In this document: piece by piece, positions 36,552-46,421 of the stretch | Numbering within the stretch: position 1 is the first letter of the stretch | Layout of the letters: each line of letters begins with the position of its first letter | Source: JAPLHP01 sp963720375 | Lineage (GTDB): Bacteria; Chloroflexota; Dehalococcoidia; UBA2247; RBG-13-53-26 | Assembly (NCBI GenBank): GCA_963720375.1 | Contig: CAVRFM010000015.1 | Span: 1-64,000 of the forward strand | DNA: 64,000 bases | Direction of reading: 5' to 3' | Position numbers and translations under genes: made by a program | The notes under the pieces: generated by a model | Told to the model about the DNA's origin: nothing | The model's input: the letters and a program-made list of their open reading frames with translations, nothing else | Databases searched by the model: none

Positions 36552-39241
36552 ATCCTCCGCCCCCTGCCCTCCGGAGTAGCCTCAGCCACCGGCAGTGTCA
36601 GCTTGATAATCGTACCACCGCCCGGACGGTTCTCGGCTGTGATAAAACCGCCATGGGCCTCAACAACTCCTTTGCAGATAGCCAAACCTAATCCGGTGCC
36701 AGCCACATTATCCGGACGCTGTACACGATAGAACTTGTCGAAAACACGCAGCAAGTCTTCCGGAGGGATACCAACCCCGCGATCTGCCACCTCGATCTCA
36801 ACCTGCTGGGCAGTCTGCCGTCCACTGATTTCAACAGATGAGCTCGGTGGTGAATACTTAAGGGCATTATCCAGAATGTTAACCAGCACCTGTACAATGA
36901 GACCAAAGTCCACAGACACGAAAGGCAGCTCTGCAGGGATGTCTGTTTTGATCGGACGGTTGTCGGAGCGGCTACCCAACTGTTGCAAAGCTGCGCCGAT
37001 CATGTCCTCCACATCGGATGGTTGTCTGGATACTCTCATCGCACCGGCTTCAATTCTGGTCACATCAAGAAGGTTGGTTATCAAGTGGTTCAGCCTTTCT
37101 GCTTCCTCACGGGCCACCTGGATTAGATTCCGCCTGGCGGTGTCGTCCAGGCCTATGCCTTCTTCCTGTAGACTGCTCAGTACGCCGATGACAGACACCA
37201 GCGGTGTGCGCAAGTCGTGCGAGATCGAATTGAGAAGGGCGGTCTGCAGTTTCTCTGTGGCCTGCAAAATCTCGGTATTACGCACCTCCTCGGCCAATTG
37301 AGTGCGCTCAATGGCCACTGCTGCGAGGTCGGCAAAGGCCTCCAAGAGCCGCGTTTGTTGGATGGTGAACCGGCTGGTAGCATCATCTACCCACAGAGCC
37401 ATTACTCCCACCGGTCTTCTGGCTGTACCCATGGGCAAGTATTGTGCTTTAGCATTGGGGAGTGTATCCGTGCCATGCCCCACTATCTTTTGGTGCTGAA
37501 AGGACCAGAATGCCGCCGCGACATCATTTTCAGCAACAGTGATGTTCTGATTCTCTACATGTGGCTTGAGTGTTCCCTTATTCTGAGCGTCAGGCAAGAA
37601 GACTACGACATCACTCCCAAAAGTCTCCTTTGCACCGCTGATAATAACACTGATGGTAGCCTTCAGCCCGATGGTGCCAGCCAGTTTTCGGCTTAGAGCA
37701 TACAGAGTAGCTGTTTCGGATTCGCGGCTCTGGGCCGCCTCGGTTTGCTGACGAATCCGTATTGTCAGATAGCTAAGTATCAGACTAACCACAAGCAATG
37801 TAATAAATGTGAAGACATACTGCGTATCGGATACCTTAAAAGTCAGATTCGGTGAGACAAAAAAGAAATCCCAGGCCAATACACTCACAATGCAGACCAT
37901 AATGGATGGCCCAAACCCCCAGAGAATAGCTGTGATAACAACACACACCAAGTAGATCATTATTATGTTGGTGGGATCAAAGAACTGGTGTACCAGTTCA
38001 CCCAGCAAGCTAGCCAATGTCACTAACAGCAAAGCCTGCAGGTAGCCCCGCCAACTGCCGAATACCTGCCCGGTCGGCGCCTTCTCTCGCTTCAGAGGCT
38101 CCTCCTCGGCGGTAGCCACAAAGACATCGACATGATCGCTTTGGCGAATGATTTGATCCACCACGGCTCTGCCCAACAGCTTCCGCCAGCGGTTTTGCGG
38201 TTTGCCCACTACTATCTTGGTGATGTTGTTCTTCCTGGCGAACTGTGTCACAGTCGCAGCAACAGATTCCCCTTGGACAGTTACGGTCTTGGCTCCCATA
38301 CGCTCCGCCAATCGCAACGCATCAGTTAGTCGGTCGCGTTGGTCAGGAGACAGCCGAACATCATCAGATGTCTCAACATAGATGGCAAACCATTCGGCGT
38401 TCAATTGGAAAGCCAGCCTGCGAGCAGTACGCACCAAGCGAGCGCCTAGAGGGCTGGGGCTTATACACACCAGAAGGCGTTCCCCGGTGGGCCAGGGGCC
38501 GCGGATGGCATGGATCTGCATGTAAGCCCGCATTTGTTCATCGACACGTTCTGCGGCAGTCCGCATGGTCAAATCACGCAATGCGATGAGATTACCCTCC
38601 CGGAAGAAGCCCGCAGTGGCACGTGTTACTTCATCGGGAACATAAACCTTGCCTTCCTTGAGCCGCTTTAACAACTCATCAGGAGGCAGGTCAACCAGCT
38701 CGATCTCTGTCGCCTTGTCAATTACACTGTCGGGCACTGTCTCGTGCATCCAGATATTGGTGACTTGCATCACCACATTCCGCAGACTCTCCAGATGCTG
38801 CACATTGAGCGTAGTATAGACATCGATGCCGGCCTCTATGAGTTCCTCCACATCCTGATACCGCTTTGGGTGGCGCGATTCCGGGGCATTCGTGTGCGCA
38901 AGTTCATCTACCAGTGCCAGCTGCGGCCGACGCGCTAGCACTGCATCCAGGTCCATTTCCTGTAGCATTACACCGCGGTATTCCACCCCTCTGCGAGGAA
39001 CAATCTCCAGACCTTCGAGAAGAGCCTCGGTTTCAGGACGACCATGCGTTTCCACATAGGCGACGACAACATCCAACTCTCTTTTCCGCTGGCGGGCCGC
39101 CTCCAACATGGCATAAGTCTTCCCGACACCGGCACAATAGCCGAGAAAGATTTTTAGCTTGCCGCGCTTTTTCTGTTCTTCCTCGGCCTTGACTTGTGCC
39201 AGCAATTCATCTGGATTGGGGCGAAAGTCGTCTTTGGCCAT
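36548..39241 (-). CDS. kdpD: KdpD osmosensitive K+ channel histidine kinase
   Basis: KdpD (897 residues) has an N-terminal KdpD domain with Walker A GYCAGVGKT (34-42), a Usp-like domain (LLVCISPSPLGARLVRTA), four membrane segments (about 395-495), a GAF-like region, HisKA with the His in SISHDLRTPL and HATPase_c with NILDNALKYS, DRGVGIP and GTGLGLAI. It senses low K+ and phosphorylates KdpE. I chose ATG 39241 over 39265, because the following FRPNPDELL then aligns with LRPDPDRLL at the start of E. coli KdpD. The kinase is intact, in contrast to kdpA and kdpB. Confidence 0.95.
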   Translation of the reverse strand: MAKDDFRPNPDELLAQVKAEEEQKKRGKLKIFLGYCAGVGKTYAMLEAARQRKRELDVVVAYVETHGRPETEALLEGLEIVPRRGVEYRGVMLQEMDLDAVLARRPQLALVDELAHTNAPESRHPKRYQDVEELIEAGIDVYTTLNVQHLESLRNVVMQVTNIWMHETVPDSVIDKATEIELVDLPPDELLKRLKEGKVYVPDEVTRATAGFFREGNLIALRDLTMRTAAERVDEQMRAYMQIHAIRGPWPTGERLLVCISPSPLGARLVRTARRLAFQLNAEWFAIYVETSDDVRLSPDQRDRLTDALRLAERMGAKTVTVQGESVAATVTQFARKNNITKIVVGKPQNRWRKLLGRAVVDQIIRQSDHVDVFVATAEEEPLKREKAPTGQVFGSWRGYLQALLLVTLASLLGELVHQFFDPTNIIMIYLVCVVITAILWGFGPSIMVCIVSVLAWDFFFVSPNLTFKVSDTQYVFTFITLLVVSLILSYLTIRIRQQTEAAQSRESETATLYALSRKLAGTIGLKATISVIISGAKETFGSDVVVFLPDAQNKGTLKPHVENQNITVAENDVAAAFWSFQHQKIVGHGTDTLPNAKAQYLPMGTARRPVGVMALWVDDATSRFTIQQTRLLEAFADLAAVAIERTQLAEEVRNTEILQATEKLQTALLNSISHDLRTPLVSVIGVLSSLQEEGIGLDDTARRNLIQVAREEAERLNHLITNLLDVTRIEAGAMRVSRQPSDVEDMIGAALQQLGSRSDNRPIKTDIPAELPFVSVDFGLIVQVLVNILDNALKYSPPSSSVEISGRQTAQQVEIEVADRGVGIPPEDLLRVFDKFYRVQRPDNVAGTGLGLAICKGVVEAHGGFITAENRPGGGTIIKLTLPVAEATPEGRGRRI

Positions 39242-39290
39242 GTGATTTCTCTCTGCAAGCCACATATTACACTCTCGCTGCTGGGCAAGT

Positions 39291-39860
39291 CTATTTCACT
39301 TCGTCCAATGCCAGATCGAGCTTCAAGACATTTACCCGCCGCTCTCCGAAGATGTAGAACTGACGGCCTTCGGTAAAACGAGCTACAAGTGCATAGACTT
39401 GCTCCTCGCTTAACCCGCGGTATCGCGCTACACGAGGAACCTGATACAGCGCCGCGGCTGGGCTGATGTCTGGGTCAAGGCCGCTTGCTGAGGAGGTCAC
39501 CAGGTCCACAGGAATAGGCTGGTTGTTATCCGGGTCCACCGCCTTCAGCGCATCTATCCGCGCTTGAATCTCCTGTTGCAGCGCCGGGCTCGATGGTCCG
39601 TAGTTGGAGCCGGAGGAGGCCGAGGCGTCATAGGGGGGCGTTGTTGCTGAGAGCCGGCCCCAGAAATAGCGGGGATCACTGAACGGCTGGCCTATGAGTT
39701 CAGAGCCGACAGCCGTTCCATTTTCCGTAATCAGGCTTCCATTGGCCTGATGATGAAAAAAGGCTTGCGCAAGACCGGTCACGGCCAGGGGATAGATGAC
39801 TCCAGTGAGCACAGTTAGCAGTACCAGGAATACTACGGCATATCGAAGTTGACGCCGCAT
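39291..39860 (-). CDS. kdpC: Potassium-transporting ATPase subunit KdpC
   Basis: KdpC (189 residues) is a single-span membrane protein that stabilises the KdpFABC complex and helps ATP binding. An N-terminal membrane helix (about 8-30) is followed by family motifs GSELIGQPFSDPRYFWGR and SGLDPDISPAAALYQVPRVA. The start is ATG 39860, 26 bases after the (frame-corrected) kdpB stop. It is intact. Confidence 0.95.
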   Translation of the reverse strand: MRRQLRYAVVFLVLLTVLTGVIYPLAVTGLAQAFFHHQANGSLITENGTAVGSELIGQPFSDPRYFWGRLSATTPPYDASASSGSNYGPSSPALQQEIQARIDALKAVDPDNNQPIPVDLVTSSASGLDPDISPAAALYQVPRVARYRGLSEEQVYALVARFTEGRQFYIFGERRVNVLKLDLALDEVK

Positions 39861-39885
39861 GGCAACGACCCTCCCATCTTCGCAG

Positions 39886-42013
39886 CTATGACAACCGTAA
39901 AGCTACTAAGGTCATGTCAATCAGTTTGATACCGATGAATGGCGCGATTAATCCTCCCACTCCGTAGACCAACAGGTTTCTACGCAAGAGCCTGGCCGCC
40001 CCGAGCGGACGATAGGCCACACCACGCAGGGCTAATGGAATGAGTGCCATGATAATCAGAGCATTGAATATCACCGCCGACATAGACAGCACTCTGCGGC
40101 GTGGCCAAATGCATGAAATTCAGCGTTTTCAGGGCGGGGTAAGTGCTGGCAAAGGCTGCCGGGATAATGGCAAAATACTTGGACACGTCATTGGCGATGC
40201 TAAACGTGGTCAAAGCCCCCCGCGTCATCAGCAGTTGCTTGCCTGTCTCCACAATGTCGATCAACTTGGTGGGATTGCTATCCAGATCGATCATATTGGC
40301 AGCTTCGCGAGCCGGCTGTGTCCCGGTATGCATTGCCACACCCACGTCGGCCTGTGCCAATGCCGGAGCATCGTTCGTGCCGTCGCCGGTCATAGCTACA
40401 AGCCGTCCGCCAGTCTGATGCTCACGTATCAACTGGAGCTTAGTCTCAGGAGTGGCCTGCGCCAGGAAGTCATCCACTCCCGCTTCAGCAGCAATCGCAG
40501 TTGCCGTGAGTGGATTATCGCCGGTAATCATAACTGTTTTTATGCCCATCCTTCGCAGTTGCGCAAAACGTTCCTTGATGCCGCCTTTGACAATATCCCT
40601 CAGATGAACTATCCCCACGACTTCACCGTTGCGTGTCACCACCAGCGGTGTGCCACCGGCACGGGCAATGTGATCCACTCTGGTTTGCACTTCCGGCGGC
40701 ATTTGTTTTCCCTGCCCTTCAAGGTAAGCCCTGATGGCATCAACAGCGCCTTTGCGGATGCTCAGTCCCTCCATATCCACACCACTCATACGAGTCTGCG
40801 CCGAGAACGGCGTAAAATGCATGTCCTGAGGTCCAACGCCATCGGCACCTCCTCGCAGCCCATACCTTTCCTTTGCCAACAGCACTATGCTGCGACCCTC
40901 AGGGGTTTCGTCAGCCAGTGAAGCCAGTTGCGCCACTTCGGCCAGTTCATGGTCGCTCACACCCTCAACTGGTATGAATGCCACCGCCTGGCGGTTACCC
41001 AGAGTGATAGTGCCTGTCTTGTCCAGCAACAGTACATCCACGTCTCCCGCTGCTTCCACCGCACGGCCGGATAGGGCAATGACATTGCGGCGGATAAGGC
41101 GATCCATCCCGGCAATGCCGATGGCCGGCAGCAACCCGCCGATGGTGGTTGGGATAAGGCAGACCAGTAATGCCACGAGCACCGTGATGGTGATCGGTGT
41201 GCCCTGATGATTCACTTCAGTACTGTACAGTGAGTACGGCAGCAGCGTGGTGCAGACAATGAGAAAGACAATAGTAAATGCCGCTAACAGGATGTTGAGA
41301 GCGATCTCGTTGGGCGTCTTCTGCCGCTTTGCTCCCTCCACAAGGCTGATCATATGCTCGAGGAAGCCTTCTCCAGGATTGGCCGTTACTTGCACGACCA
41401 GCCAGTCTGACAGCACGCGCGTCCCGCCGGTGACAGCACTCCGGTCCCCACCCGATTCACGAATAACGGGGGCGCTCTCGCCAGTGACAGCGCTCTCATC
41501 CACCGAGGCGATCCCCTCGATTATCGCGCCATCAGCCGGGATAACATCACCGGCCTCTACCAGGAACGTATCGTCCTGCCGCAGTAGAGTAGAAGGAACC
41601 AGATCATATTCAGCCCCGTGCTTCGGACGCCTGAGCTTTTTAGCCTGAGTCTCCTGGCGTGTACGGCGCAGTGCAGCAGCCTGGGCTTTGCCCCGACCTT
41701 CAGCCAACGCTTCAGAGAAGTTGGCGAAGACCACACAAAGCCATAGCCAGAGCGACACGCCACCAATGAAGCTGGCTTTAGCCTCACCATGCCCGAGAAG
41801 TGCCTGCACGAACAAGATGAGAGTCAATACACCGCCCACTTCGGTGACGAACATGACCGGGTTGCGTACCATGTAGCGGGGATTGAGTTTCAGGAAAGCA
41901 TCAATAATCGCCTGGCGATAGATTTGCCATCCGAAAGCAGCTTGCTTTTTCAGAGACCCGGTTGCCGTGTCTTTGATTGGTTTGTCACCTGTTATCTGTA
42001 TGTCTTGCGCCAT
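39886..42013 (-). CDS. kdpB: Potassium-transporting ATPase subunit KdpB, frameshifted near C-terminus
   Basis: The P-type ATPase subunit that hydrolyses ATP for K+ uptake. The long frame (42013 to 39980) has phosphorylation motif DKTGTITLGN, the TGES actuator loop and GDGTNDAPALAQADVGVAM. After HLATPQSAV it goes out of frame near 40090-40100; the neighbouring frame (to 39886) continues correctly as MSAVIFNALIIMALIPLALR and GIKLID. The full product would be about 700 residues. Losing the last membrane helices would probably inactivate the pump. Frame error in assembly or true pseudogene is undecided. The kdpA stop lies 6 bases upstream of its start. Confidence 0.9.
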
Positions 42014-42019
42014 CGGCTG

Positions 42020-43760
42020 TTACCTCAACATCAGGTGTTCTACAATAGGTCCCAGAGACAGGGCAGGCAAGAAGCTCAGGGCACCCACAATAATGACCAC
42101 CGCGATAAGCCAGGCGATGAATAGTGGCCCGTGTGTGGGGAGCGTGCCGGAGCTAGAGGGCACCTTCTTCTCACCCACCAGCGAACCAGCTATCGCCAGC
42201 GCCGGAATGGCCAGCCAGTACCGGCCGATGAGCATGGCAAAGCCCAGGGCGATATTGTAGAAGGGGGTATTCGTCCCGAGACCGGCGAAGGCACTGCCGT
42301 TGTTGTTACCTGCTGAAGAAAAGGCATAGAGCACCTCGCTGAAGCCATGCGCACCGGGGTTAAACACCGCCGCCCTACCCGCAGATATGGACACGGCAAT
42401 CGCCGTGCCGAGCAGCACGATCAGCACCGGGATCGAGTACCATGAGAGAAGCCATCTTCATTTCGTAGGCGCCGATCTTCTTGCCCAGATATTCGGGAGT
42501 ACGCCCGATCATCAGCCCGGCGACGAACACCGCAATGATGACAAAAGCCAGCATGCCGTAGAGACCGGAGCCCACCCCGCCGTACACCACTTCTCCCAGC
42601 TCCATAAGCCACATCGGCACTAAGCCACCGAGCGGTGTATATGAGTCATGCATGGAGTTCACCGAGCCGTTTGACGCCGAGGTGGTAGCAGTAGCCCACA
42701 AGGCTGAGTTGCCGATTCCGAAGCGCACCTCCTTGCCCTCCATATTGCCACCGGACTGCAGGTCGCTGGCCTTCTGGTCCACGCCAAGTTCGGTTAAAGT
42801 CGGATTACCGCGCTGTTCTGCCCAGACAGTTACGGACAGGCAGGCTACAAAGATAATGGTCATGGCGGCCAGTATCGCCCAGCCTTTGCGTGTGTCGCCC
42901 ACCATCTTGCCGAAGGTATAGCACAGCGCAGCAGGGATGAGCAGGATTGCCAGCATCTCCAGGAAGTTCGAGAGGGGGGTAGGGTTTTCAAAGGGATGCG
43001 CCGAGTTAACGTTGAAGAAGCCGCCACCGTTCGTTCCGAGCATCTTAATGGCAACCTGAGAAGCAGCCGGGCCCAGCGCCAGGATCTGTCCACTAACGCT
43101 CTGGCCACTGGCATTGTCGGTCGACTGTAGAAGTGTCACTTCATGAGCGCCACTTAATGTCTGCACCACACCCTGCGATACCAGGACCAGCGCCAGCACA
43201 AACGAGAGAGGCAGCAGGATGTACAGAATGCTTCGAGTCATGTCAACCCAAAAATTGCCTAACACCTTGCTGGAGTGCCTCACGAAGCCGCGTATCACGG
43301 CAATCAGTACCGCCATGCCTATAGCTGCAGAGACAAAGTTTTGCACCGTAAGTCCAACCATCTGGGTCAAATAGCTCATAGTGGTCTCGCCGCTGTAACT
43401 CTGCCAGTTGGTGTTGGTGACGAAGCTGGCCGCCGTATTGAAGGCCAGATCAGGTTTGACCGCCCCCAAATGCTGGGGATTGAGCGGCAGGACAGACTGA
43501 AGACGCTGCAGACCGTATAGCGCCAGCAGCCCCACAAAACTGAAGAGCAGCATGGCAATGGCATAAGTCTTCCAGTCCATCTCTTCATCGGGGCGCATAC
43601 CTACGATACGATAGATGAGGCGCTCGACAGGTCCGACAATACGGCCAAAGAACGTGCGCTCGCCCGCATAGACGCGCGCCATATAAGCTCCCAGCGGCTT
43701 AACAAGCAACAGCAGAACAACCAGATATAGCCCGAGTTGAAGCCACGTGAGGGTCGTCAT
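42020..43760 (-). CDS. kdpA: Potassium-transporting ATPase subunit KdpA, frameshifted
   Basis: The channel-like K+-binding subunit. Frame one (43760 to about 42430) has the four-fold repeated selectivity regions, including NTNWQSYSGE and LGTNGGGFFNVNSAHPFENP. It leaves frame after AYEMKMASLMV near 42428-42442; the neighbouring frame continues as IPVLIVLLGTA, NPGAHGFSEVLYAFSSAGNN and on to a stop at 42020. One extra base (or two missing) explains it. Total about 580 residues, a normal KdpA length. ATG 43760 overlaps the kdpF stop (ATGA) and is preferred over TTG 43769. Both KdpA and KdpB being interrupted within 2.4 kb is odd. Confidence 0.9.
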
Positions 43761-43849
43761 TTGAACCAATCCGGTTTCAAAAGCGCTAAGACGAGGTATA
43801 CCAGCAGGCCTACAGAAATTACGCCTGAAACAATGTAGAGGACGTTCAT
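43757..43849 (-). CDS. kdpF: KdpF small subunit
   Basis: A 30-residue single-span membrane peptide (MNVLYIVSGV start, ALLKPDWF end) immediately upstream of kdpA and overlapping it by 4 bases. Length, one hydrophobic helix and the typical LKP-F ending match KdpF, which stabilises the KdpABC complex. It is too short for most gene finders. Confidence 0.88.
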   Translation of the reverse strand: MNVLYIVSGVISVGLLVYLVLALLKPDWFK

Positions 43850-43851
43850 AT

Positions 43852-43941
43852 TCACTTCATCAGGCGCAGAGTGGCCAGTAGCAGTCCCAGGGTCGCCAGG
43901 AAAAACAGCACGATGAGGATCAGAAAGAGCAGGTCGTTCAT
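43852..43941 (-). CDS. 29-residue membrane peptide, first gene of kdp operon
   Basis: ATG 43941 follows an AAGGGGG ribosome site by 5 bases and opens 29 codons (MNDLLFLILI start, RLMK end), almost entirely one hydrophobic helix. The stop is only 2 bases before the kdpF start. Short hydrophobic open frames before kdpF are, as I recall, common in other phyla and not characterised. It may be a second regulatory or assembly peptide of the Kdp complex. Confidence 0.65.
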   Translation of the reverse strand: MNDLLFLILIVLFFLATLGLLLATLRLMK

Positions 43942-43971
43942 AGGAACCCCCTTCCCGCCATCAAGTTTCCC

Positions 43972-44041
43972 ATTGTAGCAAATTAGAGATCAAAGGGTTG
44001 TCAAGAAAGAAGTACAGGCAGTCAAGAAAGTGTCAAGAAAG
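43972..44041 (-). promoter_or_regulatory. kdp promoter with phased direct repeats (candidate KdpE site)
   Basis: On the minus strand CTTTCTTGAC occurs three times (44041-44032, 44030-44021, 44009-44000), with start-to-start offsets of 11 and 21 bases, that is one and two helical turns. An extended -10 (TGC then TACAAT, 43977-43972) lies downstream. The nearest TTGACA is 21 bases from it, too far for a normal -35, which suits an activator-dependent promoter. PhoB/OmpR-family regulators such as KdpE bind direct repeats with an 11-base period. Confidence 0.6.
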
Positions 44042-44172
44042 CGGACACTGCTCCCTTCCGCAAGAGTGTTTAGAGGCGGGGGTTGTGGATTGCTCGGGCA
44101 ATAGGCGGGCACTAAGCCGCGCCTCCACCATCTCACATCTTTGAAGTCTCCCTCAACGTCCTCTCCAGTCCG

Positions 44173-46347
44173 TCATGCCACATTCCCCTCAGCCCGCTCC
44201 AGCTCGACGTCGATGAGCCCTTCAACAACAAACCTCCTGCCTCCCACCACCCCCAACTTTCTCATACCGATGCCATGCCGGGTTGCTTCCTTCTTCAGGC
44301 CAGCCACCCTCGCCGGGGCCACCGATACCACAAACCTCGAAGGCATCTCACCGTAAAGGGCGGCGTCCAACCTGCCCTTGATCTTCCAACCCCCTCTGAA
44401 CCCGATGCCTCCGAAGAAGCAGCACTCAGCCAGGGCCACTGCCAGCCCGCCATCGGAGCAGTCATGAGCAGATTTGATGACACCGCTCCGGATCAGCGAT
44501 AGGCAGCATCGCTGCACCCCTTTCTCCAGTTCCAGGTCTATCAAGGGTCTGCCGAGCACTAACCCGTGTATCAGCTCCAGATATTCACTCCCCGCCAGCC
44601 CGCCTTCATTCAGGTCTCCCAGAAGAAACACCAGGTCGCCCTCATTCTTAAAGCCGCTGGTGCAGTATCTATCCACATCCTCAATCAAACCCACCATCCC
44701 CACCACAGGGGTAGGATAAACAGCCCGGCCCTTCGTCTCGTTATACAGGCTCACATTGCCGCTGATGACGGGGATATTGAGTCGGCGGCAGGCCGCAGCC
44801 ATTCCCCTTATACACTCCTTGAGCTGGTAATAGATATCGGCCCTCTCCGGATTGCCAAAATTGAGGCAGTCAGTAATAGCCAGCGGCTCAGCCCCGGTGC
44901 AGACCAGGTTACGGGCCGCTTCAGCCACTGCCATCGCCCCCCCGTTAAAGGGGTCCAGATAGCAGTATCGTCCGTTTCCATCAGCGGTCAGGGAAATCGC
45001 CTTCGTAGTGTCTTTGATGCGCAGCACCGCCCCATCGCCTCCGGGAGGCACCACCGTATTGGTCTGTACTTGATGATCATACTGGCGATATACCCATTCC
45101 TTGCTGGCAATATTAGGGCTCTCGAGCAATCTCAGCAGGACCGGCTGGCACTCCTTCGGAGAAAGATCGGGGACAGTCTCCAGGTCAAAGCGCTGCAGTT
45201 TTGTCAGCCATCCTGGTTTACGGCAGGGGACACGGTAGAAGGGAGGCTCCGACAGGAGTTTCACCGGCACCTCGGCGACCACCCTTTTCCCCTCTCTGAT
45301 CCGCGCTATGCCATCATCAGTGACTTGTCCTATGATGTCTGAATGCAAACCCCAACGATCAAAAAGTCCCTTGACCTTATCTTCGCATCCTCTCCTGACA
45401 ACAACCAGCATCCGTTCCTGGGACTCGGAGAGCATCACCTCATAGGGATTCATCCCCTGTTCACGGCGGGGGACTTTGGCTGTATCCACCTCTATCCCGC
45501 TGCCGCCTTTGGAGGCAGATTCCACAGCACTGCTGGTCAGCCCAGCTGCTCCCAGGTCCTGCACCCCCACAATCCAGTCGGTCTCGGCCAGTTCCAGGCA
45601 GGCCTCAATGAGCAATTTCTCCAGAAAGGGATTGCCTACCTGCACGGCAGAGCGCAACTCCCTTTGTTCCTCAAACGTCCGTGACGCCAGGCCGGAGGCA
45701 CCGTGAAGGCCATCCCGGCCAGTGTCCGCTCCCACCAGCATCAAAAGGTTGCCGGAGCCAGCAGCTCTTGCCGTGACCAGTCTGTCGCTTTTGACAATGC
45801 CGACGCACATGGCGTTCACCAGGGGATTGTCCGAGTAGAAGGGAGAGAAATAGATTTCACCGCCCACATCCGGGATGCCCAGGCAGTTGCCGTAGGCAGC
45901 GATTCCCCCCACCACACCGTTGAAGAGATAGCGGTTGCGGGGTTCCTTCAGGGGCCCGAATCTCAAGGAGTTGAGCAGAGCAATGGGGCGCGCCCCCATG
46001 GTGAAGATGTCTCTCACAATTCCGCCTACCCCCGTGGCCGCCCCCTGGAAAGGCTCAATAGCCGAGGGATGATTGTGGGACTCCATCTTCATCACCACGG
46101 ACAGTCCCTCACCGATGTCTACTGCCCCAGCATTCTCCTCCCCCGCCTTAACCAGGACCCTCTTGCCTGTGGTAGGGAAGAGCTTCAGCAGCAGCTTGGA
46201 GTGCTTGTAGCCGCAGTGCTCGCTCCACAGTGAGCCGAACATCCCCAGCTCTACTTCGGTGGGCTCTCTGCCCAGCCTCTGGACTATGAGCTGGTATTCT
46301 GCTTCACTGAGGGCGACTTCATCGAGGGCTTCTTTGGAAACAGGCAT
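44173..46347 (-). CDS. purL: Phosphoribosylformylglycinamidine synthase subunit II
   Basis: Small-type PurL (724 residues), which with PurQ and PurS converts FGAR to FGAM in purine synthesis. Seen: SEHCGYKHSK near residue 45, a KMESHNHPSA motif, and GVGGIVRDIFTMGARPIA; the second half carries CLNFGNPE and HDCSDGGLAVALAEC. PurQ is encoded at 58473 on the other strand and PurS is not in the window. ATG 46347 is 75 bases after the secF stop, on the same strand. Confidence 0.96.
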   Translation of the reverse strand: MPVSKEALDEVALSEAEYQLIVQRLGREPTEVELGMFGSLWSEHCGYKHSKLLLKLFPTTGKRVLVKAGEENAGAVDIGEGLSVVMKMESHNHPSAIEPFQGAATGVGGIVRDIFTMGARPIALLNSLRFGPLKEPRNRYLFNGVVGGIAAYGNCLGIPDVGGEIYFSPFYSDNPLVNAMCVGIVKSDRLVTARAAGSGNLLMLVGADTGRDGLHGASGLASRTFEEQRELRSAVQVGNPFLEKLLIEACLELAETDWIVGVQDLGAAGLTSSAVESASKGGSGIEVDTAKVPRREQGMNPYEVMLSESQERMLVVVRRGCEDKVKGLFDRWGLHSDIIGQVTDDGIARIREGKRVVAEVPVKLLSEPPFYRVPCRKPGWLTKLQRFDLETVPDLSPKECQPVLLRLLESPNIASKEWVYRQYDHQVQTNTVVPPGGDGAVLRIKDTTKAISLTADGNGRYCYLDPFNGGAMAVAEAARNLVCTGAEPLAITDCLNFGNPERADIYYQLKECIRGMAAACRRLNIPVISGNVSLYNETKGRAVYPTPVVGMVGLIEDVDRYCTSGFKNEGDLVFLLGDLNEGGLAGSEYLELIHGLVLGRPLIDLELEKGVQRCCLSLIRSGVIKSAHDCSDGGLAVALAECCFFGGIGFRGGWKIKGRLDAALYGEMPSRFVVSVAPARVAGLKKEATRHGIGMRKLGVVGGRRFVVEGLIDVELERAEGNVA

Positions 46348-46421
46348 ACCTTTATCTTCACCTACTCTAATGGGGGCAATTGATAGAACCAGTGGCGTTT
46401 GGTCTTAATCAAAGACATCAG

